From: Gautieria morchelliformis
Lineage: Eukaryota > Basidiomycota > Agaricomycetes > Gomphales > Gomphaceae
Direction of reading: 5' to 3'
Length of the DNA stretch: 64,000 nt
Assembly (NCBI GenBank): GCA_015179125.1
Contig: WHVA01000383.1
Coordinates: 1 to 64,000, forward strand
The notes under the pieces: model-generated
The model's input: only the letters and a program-made list of their open reading frames with translations
Told to the model about the DNA's origin: nothing
The model's database searches: none
Part shown: one piece after another, positions 45,240 through 54,601 of the stretch
Layout: each line of letters starts with the position of its first letter
How positions within the stretch are numbered: the first letter of the stretch is position 1
Made by a program: the position numbers and the translations under genes

Positions 45240-48150
45240 GATCAATGTTTCGTGACCAAATATCAAAATCCAAGTACAAGGCAAGGAACCCGTCAAACTT
45301 TCGTACCCCACGCAAGAGTCCAGCAAGTCTCAAATCAAGACTGCAGACCACAAGCTTCACAACCGTTTTGTTGAATTAAACGAGCCGATGTGAATATTCA
45401 TGTTCAAGACAAGCGAGCCAGAAACCATCAACGTTCGTACCGCGGACAAGGACCCAGCATGTCTCAAACCAAGACGTCAAGATCAAAAGACTGACAAGTG
45501 GTGTGGTGAATATTCAGTTCAAGAGAAGCAAGCCGCAAACGGCAGATGCCACACCTAAATATTAGCAGGCCTCAAGTTTCCAAGAACCAAGAGTACAAGA
45601 CTGGCAGATGTAGCAGTAGCATGGCAAGAAACCTATCAAGGATCAATACAAGTCAGTGTGGTCGAAAACAATCTCTCACGTTCAAGACAAGCGAGCCACA
45701 AGTTGCAAAAGACACTTACAGACTGCCAAGCCTCAAAGCTACAAGAACGCCAGATGACAAGGTTGATAGAAGTGTCGAGCGAGGCGCACCTTCAAGATCA
45801 AGACGGAAGCCAATATGAATAGCAACCACATGCCGGCAGTAGAATACTATAATGGACGGGGCATAGGCAACCTTAATCATCCTCGTCTATGCGTATGGGC
45901 GGGGAAATTACACAGGAATGCAGTCCCAGCTACAAGCAGGCCTACAAACGTTCAAAACCACTAGTCAGGTTATTCAGACTACTATGCACCAAAGTGTGAT
46001 CAGCAATATCCTTGATGCGTTTCAACCCGCCAAATCCGAGACATTGTGAAGTGGCCTGTTTGGGCAGAGTTGACAAGACAAAGCTGCGAAGGCGTAGAAA
46101 TAGTCGATTAGTCGTGTTACTGACTAGTAGATCTGCCGAGGCGCCATGAAGAGCGTCAGGCGGGAATGTGAATTCCGTCAAAGGAAGACAAGACCGCCGT
46201 TCTGCTCTGCCCCAAGATGCCATTGCAGCTAATGGTGGGGAACAGCGGAGCTACAGTAGAGGGTATTCTTCGTATTCTTCCAGCTTCGGCGAATCTCCAG
46301 GCGCGCATGCTCAAACGACGCCACGATTCACTTCCAATGAAGGAACCATGTCATGGACGGCTCACACACCATCGGTTGAAGGATTCCAATCCGGTGGGAC
46401 AAGGCTAGCCCACCATGTTAGGAGACTGTCAAGGAAACTCCAAGGTAACGTGGATGATACACTCATATATATCAGTCGCTGGTCGATACGGAGCCGACAG
46501 CAAGAGCACTTGAGTTATGTCTAAAACCAACCGTGTGCGATGCAACAGCATACCGTGCCTGTGTCGCCCCGATACTGCCTCGAGATGGTTACTTGCGATT
46601 TTGCGATAAACCAGCTGTCCGTGTGGCCCTTCAGAAAACTGGAGAAAAGACAAACATCCCGGAAGCGAAGCAGTGCCATGGTACATAGGAATGGACCAGG
46701 ACAGGTACTCTCGCCGGAACATGGAGAGGTTGGACCTTTGTGAGTGCTTCACGACCCTGCATAAGTTCGATTGAGATATCTGCGATCCAATTAGCCCTGA
46801 GCATCATGGAATCTCGAAGTATGACCTTGGGGAAGTCGTATCAGGACACCACAAATAAGAGCATTACACTGTGAGATCATTCCATATGTTATTATCTCCC
46901 CAAAACTGAATTCTCTTCAGCTTGAACAGGTATGGGACGTTACCGGGATGACCCCTCCTCGATAGCAAGGGAACAAACAATTCTGATATTTCCCCACTAT
47001 CCAATCAGCCGTTTTGACCTTGGCCCAACGCCCCTCTGATTCGTCCCCACTACGATTGTATGCGTTTTGTCCCGTCCTCGTCCCGGACCACGGTTGAACG
47101 GTTGGTTATCAAACCACGAACATCCCCAAGGAAGGAATAAAGATATGGTTGGGGTCGACGAACTCACCGTATGTTATTATGGCACGACGGCAAGAAGTTC
47201 CACCCAAGACATGGGGATAGAAGCAATCCCTTTCAGGCTGTCCGACCCTCTGCGACGATATGGATAATTTCAAGGACGTATTGCCTGAATAAACTCATTG
47301 AAAAGCGGCTTCAAGCTGACCTTCGAGTTCGTCGCAGAGGCCGCTGGCTGTCACTCGTGGGGTGGGTGGCTTGTTCTTGCGCTGCGGAATGCCCCAGTAC
47401 GCAAACCAAGCACCTTCATACAACAAACAATCGCATGACCGCCAACAATCATTCGTTTGTGTACTTTTCACAACCACTTCAGACCCCTCCAAAATGGCGA
47501 ACTGGCTCCTCCGTGGCTCAACTGACTGCCATCGCAATCCTACCCCAATAAATCCACTTATCCGATCGTCGTCGCCGTATTCATGAAGGAGGAACAGTGC
47601 AAGTCCAGTCGACGTTCACGTGACAGTGAAGTTCGGAGCCACTAGCGGAGCGTTGGTGCGAGCGTGCTCTTGCCTAGCACGATGGTGCCTACGGGCACTG
47701 TCGCGCGAGACCGGAGCGATTGGTGGACGGTTTGGAGTGCAGCGGAAGAGCTTGTGTCACGCTGGCCCCAGGGCGCCCCGGCATGGACGCGGAGCGAGGA
47801 TGCCGAGTTTTTAGCAGCAAGGTCCTAATCAATCGAAATTTATGTAAGTCAACATTTCGTTGTCGACCCTAGAACGAATAGCTAGCTACTTTCTCAGTCA
47901 GATTAATGACATCTACCCTGCCCTTCGGAGAATGGTATCGGGGATCTTTCGCGCTTCCCTACCCAGGACTCGTTATTGATAAAGACTAGTTACAGTTACT
48001 TTATTCCGTGCGTCACGCTGTAAAGCATTGAACGATCCCAAGACCATCTATGTTGCGTTAATTGTTATCATTGTCTCAGATCGGGAAGTTTTATGCTCGA
48101 GACCTCCGGACATACCAACCTGGTTATCAACTCTGTTAACACTCAAACTT
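45240..48150. repeat. Segmental duplication, F-box upstream region copy 2
   Basis: Direct-orientation partner of about 26225-28990. Similarity fades after GGTATCGGGGATCTTTCGCG, near 47960. Carries the same two opposed open stretches as copy 1: minus 45942-46223 (MASWGRAERRSCLPLTEFTF...) and plus 46168-46524 (DAIAANGGEQRSYSRGYSSY... TPSVEGFQSGGTRLAHHVRR). The plus frame is longer here because copy 1 has a frameshift. Confidence 0.7.
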
Positions 48151-49087
48151 AGGATTGGTGAGGTTTCAATCCGAAGTCACGCTTCTTGTGTTAGGTTGTA
48201 TGAGGTTACACAGCCGGAGACTTGCAACGAAACTAACTGGTTGTGAGAGCAGTTATTAGGGCCTATCAGTGTAGTGGTTTTGATGGGGATTTGGAGAGGA
48301 TTTGGATGATGATTTGGGTTTTTTATAAAGCCCTGACAAAGCCCTGAAAACCGGTTTTAACTCTGATAAGCTAGTTTTGAACACACGATTTGATATGATT
48401 TGGATGGGGCTTTTGTTGCTCCTGCCGTCACTGGCCAGAGTGGCTCTAGCTTCTTGTTCTCTGCTGCCAATGCCATGACAAATGACTGATAGGATGGAGC
48501 TCAACGATGCCCTCCTTCAGTGTCTTATGTTGGAGCTCCTTCTTGAGGAAGATGCTGAGGTAGATGTCTACCTGGAAGACACTACTGATTCTGAGACTGG
48601 TGTAAGCTCAGATGAAGACATGGAATTGTGGTTAGAGTCAGATGACCTCCACTCCAGACGATATCTTCACTCCCGGGTTAAAGTCAACAAGCCAATGTCA
48701 CTCCTTATGACCACCCTCTCTGACTACAGATATAGCGGGCCTGAGATATTTTGACAATATTTGGCCTCAGACGTTTGATGCCATTGTTGAAAGGATATAA
48801 GGTGACAGTGTCTTCCATAACAACTCTCACAATGCCCAGCTCCCCATTGCATATCAGCTTGCCGCTGAGCTTTATCGCTTTGGCCACTTTGGGAATGCAT
48901 TGAGTATGCAGGAGATTGCTCTGTGGGCTGGTTGGGGTTTCAGGACTGTTGACCGAAGCACATGCCATGTAATCAAAGCGCTATGCCATCCTGAACTCCG
49001 CCATGTAGCTGTAAAGTGGCCTACCAATGAAGAGAGGGAGAGAGAAAAGCAGTGGGTCAAGGAAGCCTCAGGCCCTGAGTGGCATGA

Positions 49088-49340
49088 TGGTTGGTCGATG
49101 GTCGATGGTTGATGGTTGATGGTTGATGGTTGATGGTTGATGGTTGATGGTTGATGGTTGATGGTTGATGGTTGATGGTTGATGGTTGATGGTTGATGGT
49201 TGATGGTTGATGGTTGATGGTTGATGGTTGATGGTTGATGGTTGATGGTTGATGGTTGATGGTTGATGGTTGATGGTTGATGGTTGATGGTTGATGGTTG
49301 ATGGTTGATGGTTGATGGTTGATGGTTGATGGTTGATGGT
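49088..49340. repeat. Heptanucleotide array (GGTTGAT)n, about 35 copies
   Basis: A near-perfect 7-bp tandem array about 250 bp long. The first units read GGTCGAT and the rest GGTTGAT. It is centred on the codons for Met-Val-Asp-Gly of the Harbinger transposase. Because the unit is 7 bp, all three frames on the minus strand read Pro-Ser-Thr-Ile-Asn-His-Gln repeats; this is not a gene. Confidence 0.95.
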
Positions 49341-49587
49341 ACACTAGTGCCTTATTCCAGCAACCAGGCTTCTATGGAAATAGGTGGTATGATAGGAAGA
49401 GCAATTACTCAGTGAATGTGCAGGAGATTCTCTTATAAATAAATAGGTGTATAGCTAACTGCTACTCTAGCTCATCTCTACCCCTGACCTCTGCATCATT
49501 GACTACAGTGTTGGATTACCAGGAAGTCAGCACAATGCTTGTGCCTGGAATGAGACTCGCTTACTGAAGGAGCATGCTACATTATTG

Positions 49588-50143
49588 TGGGATGCGAGCA
49601 GCGAATAGTCGTTCGGCGAAATGCAAGGAAGGGCGAACAGAGGTGACATAGGGGAGGAGAGGTCGAGGTGGAGGGAGAAGCCGAGTGAACACTGAGGAGG
49701 AGTAGCGAAAGGGAAAATGGGGATACCAAGGTGCAGGAAATACACAGGTCATGACAATCCAGCTATCAGAACACCATCGAAAGAGGGTCGAGCAGAGGAG
49801 GTCTCTTCCCACATTCTATTGTATGTTTGTTTCATCTATGTTGTATCATGACTGCGCACCCCTATCCAACCCTGACTTGTGACGGCCTCTTTCCTATTCG
49901 CTGATTCCTTATGAGCATTCGATACAAGTAGTTTACATTCGCATGTATATTCCCCAGTTCAATTATCATACATCGTTCATCTTGTGCAGCTCTAGGGTGA
50001 CCCCGTTTAGGCAAACCCTCTTACCTTGTGGACATTCATTGGTTCACCTATTCGCCGAACGGCATACTTATTCGCACAAGTTATTTGGGCATTCGCTGTG
50101 TTCACTAATACATGATATTAATGCCTGAAAACCAATCTTGATA
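49588..50143. mobile_element. Rearranged LTR-1 copy inside the Harbinger pseudogene
   Basis: 49588 to about 49800 is the 5' part of the long LTR-1 form in inverted orientation (ACAGGTCATGACAATCC near 49745 is the complement of the internal second start). From about 49805 to 50143 the 3' part follows in direct orientation, ending AACCAATCTTGATA. The break near 49800 is thus an internal inversion. No target duplication remains. Confidence 0.7.
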
Positions 50144-50612
50144 GCTATGCACACTGTACAAGAAGTAAGCTAGCAGCTCAATCTCTAACCAATACCTTAT
50201 AACTGTTCTTTATACCTGAGAAGGATACCCCAGAGAACACACAGTTCAACTACTGGGTTTCTTGGAAGTCTGAGCACTGCGTTGGATTTATCAAAGGGCA
50301 GTTCTGCTCCCTGCAAGGCCTTTGGTGTACAAATAAACCAGGTGCATCAATTAAGTATCGTGACCTTTTGGATTACTGAATGTATTGAAGTACATACATA
50401 TGCTATGTCACATGAGGCGGTCACAGACATCACAAGTGATGATTTTTTTCATGAGGGGCTACGAATTATAGAGGAGGAGAGTGTTATAAGGATGGGTGGA
50501 GAAGCAGCTCCAGCAGAGGTACAGGAGGCAACTCAGGAGGTAGCTCAGTTGGAAGGAGAAGCTAAACGGGAGGACCTTAAGAACACTCTGCTAGCAAGAC
50601 TAGATTATGAAT

Positions 50613-51794
50613 AGACATACCACACTCCTGATATACCTCCGAGCAAGTCCACGTGCCAATCTTCCCCAGTAAAAGTCTCCAGCATGTCTGATGTTCTGTG
50701 GTTGGACATGCTTTGTCCATCCTGGGAGCTTGACGCTGACAGGGGAACCTGGCTACTAGACCTGATAGGTCCATATCATGCTGACATCTCTAACTCATAG
50801 CACTCCTGCTGCATAGTTAATGCATGTGCATAGTCTAGCTCTTCCTTGTGGGTTTGGTGTTCAAGCTTTAACTTCTTCACTTGTTTCAATACTGGGTTCA
50901 GCTTTGCCATCATTGTCCATAACCTTTATTATTGGTTAGTTACCTCAATGACCACATTCACAATGTGACATACAAACAGAGAGCTTTCTGCTGTGCTCTT
51001 CACTACCTCTGATGCAGACACACGGTGGTCAAGGATATCTAAATTGAGCTGTGAGGTGGAATGTGCAATGGCATCCTGAATAACTAAAGGACTAGTGCCC
51101 ATAAGCTGCTACATTCGCTGAAACCAAGGGAACTGGATCTTGATTTCCCCTGCATGCAGTAAGAATATGATCAGATATGTGTGAAGTTAGATGTACCCCA
51201 CGAGTTGTCAATAGCACTACCTACTATAATTTCCTTTTCCATATCTTTGGTCTCTACCAGACCAGTGCCAGTCTCACCTGTTATGATATACACAACTATG
51301 TTATTTAAATCATCCTTATATATAGAAACTAACAAAAGAAACAAAAGAAGAATCTATTAAAGAATGGAAACGACACTCATGACATTGTAGACATCGATAC
51401 GTGCAAGCGGCACATGACATCATGATCAGTAGCTATCTTATCTATCGATTAGATAAGATACAGGAACAAAGGCATCGGCCACATGTGGCCGATCAGAGAC
51501 AGCGCACCTATTGGCCGATGGCATCGGCCATGACATCGACAGACGCCAGGCCACAGGCACCAAACGCCACAGAGACACATAGACTGCGCAGGAGTATTGG
51601 ACATTACGGAATGATGACAGAACATCATTCCAAGTATGTACGCTCGATCAGCTGCCACAGAAGAGGCACAGAGATGGCGGCCCCATCACCAAGAGCAGCA
51701 TTTATGTTGCACAAGAGAAACTTGATTTCCATTTCCTATTGAACTCCATGACACGACCAGCTGATTACTATCCTAACATCATGTAGACAGGAGC
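50613..51794. other. Region between Harbinger remnant and Helitron array, no gene
   Basis: No supported coding sequence. Around 51470-51545 there are repeated motifs GGCATCGGCCA and CATGTGGCCGA with inverted character (TCGGCCACATGTGGCCGA, about 51475-51492, is a perfect 18-bp palindrome). Confidence 0.4.
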
Positions 51795-51855
51795 TTTGTA
51801 TAGGGAGGATAATCATAATGGTTATGTAATACAGCATATATGAGTATATAATATA
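51795..51855 (-). repeat. Inverted match to 7195-7287, at the Helitron target
   Basis: GGAGGATAATCATAATGGTT and TACAGCATATATGAGTATA are the complement of 7225-7287. The first Helitron 3' end abuts this repeat at 51856, so the repeat is the pre-insertion context. Confidence 0.7.
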
Positions 51856-51883
51856 CTAGGTGGATACCCGCGCTTCACGCGGG
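51856..51883 (-). other. Helitron A 3' terminus: CTAG and hairpin
   Basis: Terminal CTAG at 51856-51859, hairpin arms at 51867-51872 and 51878-51883 with 5-nt loop. Same architecture at 58781, 59544, 62334 and 63820 with sequence variants. Confidence 0.85.
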
Positions 51884-51885
51884 GG

Positions 51886-51992
51886 TGCAAGTCAAACGCC
51901 TCGGTAAGGTCAAACGCATCAGTAAGTCTAATGCATCAGTAAGTCTAACACATCGGTAAGTCTAACATATCAGTAAGGTCAAGTGCATTGTG
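51886..51992. repeat. Helitron 3' subterminal 17-18-bp repeats
   Basis: Six imperfect direct repeats of the type AAGTCTAACACATCGGT follow the 3' hairpin. Two to three related units are present at 58812-58875, 59578-59600, 62364-62405 and 63853-63905, so they belong to the Helitron family's end. Confidence 0.8.
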
Positions 51993-52034
51993 GAAAATCA
52001 AAGTAATCAATTTGCATCAAGTAGATATCAGAAA

Positions 52035-53889
52035 TCAAGGAGCTCTAAGCAATACATCTTTATATACAATGTTGGTTGTGTTCAAACCCTCCTCAAGCAA
52101 GACCTTCACTTTGTTCCAGCTTGTTCCCCTTGAAACACCAACATACATCTGACCATGTCCAAACACTGGATATCTCAGGTCCAGCCCAACCATACCCAAA
52201 GACTGTCCCTGAGACTTGTTGATGGTCATTGCAAATGCCACACACACTGGAAACTGTCTCCTCTGCAGCACAAATGGTAATTCCCCCTCTGATGGTGAAA
52301 TGGTGATCCTGGGGATGAAAGCAGTATTTCCTGCACGTGGACCTGAGATGATCCTGACCTCCAACACTCTATTCCTCATCCTCACCAACCGCAACCTTGT
52401 CCCATTGCATAGTCCTTGCTTCTTATCCAAATTGCGCAACATCATCAGAGGCACTCCAGGCTTGACTTCCAAGTGAGCAGGAGGAAGACTGCCCATCTCT
52501 ATGGAATTCAGATACTCCACAGGATACTGCTCTGCAAAGTCGGTTTCCTTGACAGAATCTGCACAGTGGAAGACCTGAGCATCACCTGGAAACTGCCTCA
52601 ACACCATGGAATTGATCTCATTGACCTCAATATTTCTGGGACAGAGGATGGCCCGCTCCAAGAAATAATTGTCCTGGGCAGGGACTGCATTGCCAATGCC
52701 AGGGTATATTTCCTGGATCAGCTCTGCAATTCCAGGGCCACAAACCATGTGTTGAGGGAGTGAGAACGTATGATCTAGTGGGAGATCCTTTCCCTGACCC
52801 ACATTCTGCAGCCATTCTGCAAACCGGGCTCTGTCAGGGTCATTTCTCACCCGCATGTTCTCTGTCAGATGGAGGACCTTGATCTTTGGCCACAGATATG
52901 ACTTCTGAAGGGTAGCTCCCACGATATCCTCCTTGGAGCCTTTAGGGACAATTGGGAGAGTCTGCTGAAAGTCACCTCCAAAGGCGACTGTGATGCCACC
53001 AAAGGGTCTGTCAGGCTGGTCAAGGAAATCCCTCAGTGTCCTGTCAATGGCCTCTATGGCATGGCGATGCTGCATTGCAGCCTCATCCCAAATGATGAGC
53101 CTGGCCAGTCTCAGCATATCAGCCTGGTCAGAGTTCTTTTTGATGGAGGAGAGAGCCCTCATGGACAGGAATTGGAATTCCAAGCATGCTGTGAGAGGTT
53201 GTCCCATTAGTGAGGATAAGTGCAGCCATTGCAGATGAGGCTACAGCAAGCACAATGAGACTCTCCGCTCTACAGGAGTGGATTAGGGTGTTCCATGTGA
53301 ATGATTTCCCAGCGCCCCCTGAGCCAGCGACAAAAAACATTTGTCCGTTAGGTTTCTCCTGAGCATCTATGTCCAGTGCCGACCGTAATATCTGATCATG
53401 CGCAGACCTTTGCCCCTCATTCAGCTTGGGAACCTCCTCATCAGCCATCTGCCTCTCTTGAACAGGGTCACAGTCCCTCTGCGCAGTTATGAACCGGTTT
53501 CCAATCAGGACCTCCCACTTGCCTACCACCCGAGGCATATCTTTAAAGCTGCTCAAGGACATTCCATTACACTGAAGGAGTTTATCCAAGAGAAAGAGGC
53601 CAAAATCATAGACCTGATCATCCTGTGGCTCCTGGATATTGTGCCTGATTTGGAGCCGATGTCTGAGATCATCACATATGTGCTCCTTGAAGGCATCCCA
53701 TAGTCTGTCAGGTTGTGAGGGAATGCAATGACCAAGGATGGTGGCAAAGAGATGTCTGAGCTGAGCGCCTGTTTTCATGCCACTGGCTTCCTGGAGACAC
53801 AACCTCCACTCCTGATCATCCTCCAGAAGTCCCCTGGCAAGACAGGCCTCCTTGTAAGTAGCACATTGTATGCCATCCACTGTCCTAAG
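52035..53889 (-). pseudogene. Helitron PIF1-type helicase domain (C-terminal half of RepHel)
   Basis: The helicase half begins with LRTVDGIQCATYKEACLARG (53820-53889), directly continuing the Rep half across a solo LTR. Motif I is GSGGAGKSFTWNTLI (about 53288-53332). A frame change near 53150 joins ILTNGTTSHSMLGIPIPVHE to SSIKKNSDQADMLRLARLII. Then motif II is IIWDEAAM, motif III GGDFQQTLPI, LTENMRV, motif V NKSQGQSLG, and motif VI YVGVSRG near the end. This is the complete superfamily-1 PIF1 set used by Helitrons to unwind DNA during rolling-circle transposition. Apart from the frameshift the ORF is clean for 640 residues, so decay is recent or the frameshift is the only lesion here. Stop at 52035-52037. 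Confidence 0.9.
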
Positions 53890-54601
53890 TGTCACAAATA
53901 AAGCCTCCACACAGTCCTCCCTATCAGCCCTCCCTACTCCTCGTCCTCCTTACTTATCTCCTACGCTGTGCGCACACTACCACAGTCTTTACACGATCCC
54001 CCATCAGCCCATACACATCCACTTGAACCCACACACGTCCGATCATCCCACGCCACGCGATCACAGGTCGATGCCAGATGCAGAACCCGCGGACCCACCC
54101 CTGAGCCCGAAAGTAGCCCGAGGGCAACTGATCCACAGAGTGGCACGGCGGCTCATCCGCCGTGCATAGACCTTCCCCTTTTCCTCATTCCTTTTCCCTT
54201 ACACATGACACATTTCTGATATCATGGCCCTATACCTCCCCTCTCATTCGATAGACAAACCATACGTACATAACAGCAACCGGCACCCCAATCCCCATAG
54301 CACATGTCTCTCACATGCAGCTACCGGCGCCGGTAACACCCCATTCATCCTAGTACATCTCATGCAGAGGTTAAATAGTTGTCGAATGTACACTAGAAAA
54401 CCAGTCAATCGAACTCACCGTATTCTAAAGAATTCTCTCGTCTCGAAGTGCAGTTACATCTGCAGCAACTCTGTCCACAACTCACACATTTCTCATACGT
54501 TCTCGAACACTTGATTCTCGAACACAACTCGATTCAGTTTCACTTGGAACTTGAATTATACCTTCATCGAATCATAACATTCATATCAAAACATTTCATT
54601 A
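53890..54601. mobile_element. Solo LTR-like insertion in the RepHel gene, 712 bp
   Basis: Flanked by a perfect 5-bp duplication CTAAG (53885-53889 and 54602-54606). It begins TGTCACAAATAAAGCC and ends ACATTTCATTA. It splits the RepHel frame between the Leu of SFEEL and the following RTVDG. The TG..TA termini match the unusual ending of the copia LTR in this window (TG..ATA), so a copia-type solo LTR is likely. No internal domain. Confidence 0.8.

Larger units (their letters stand above)
48482..50612 (+). pseudogene. PIF/Harbinger transposase, broken and interrupted
   Basis: The leader frame (48482-48754, acidic) joins FDAIVERI, VFHNNSHNAQLPIAYQLAAE and LYRFGHFGNALSMQEIALWA (about 48770-48940), then ELRHVAVKWPTNEEREREKQ and PEWHDGWSMVDG. 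The last word contains the first catalytic Asp of the DDE domain (family: VDGT). Right there the DNA expands into a heptamer array (49088-49340). GTLVP, then GFYGNRWYDRKSNYSVNVQE, follow in shifted frame. After a likely intron, IIDYSVGLPGSQHNACAW has Asn at the second catalytic Asp (usual SQHD). LTR-derived DNA interrupts at 49588-50143. The C-terminal part resumes with PENTQFNYWVSWKSEHCVGF and FHEGLRIIEEESV. Inactive on several counts. Confidence 0.8.

Noticed and set aside
49088-49340. Interstitial telomere repeat
   Set aside because: The unit GGTTGAT is not the fungal telomere unit TTAGGG, and its origin from the transposase codons is visible.
49057-49344. 95-codon frame of PSTINHQ repeats as a small protein
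   Set aside because: It is the complement of the (GGTTGAT)n array.
53890-54601. Intron in the RepHel gene
   Set aside because: A 5-bp duplication flanks it and LTR-like TG..TA ends are present; no consensus splice signals occur at the borders on the minus strand.
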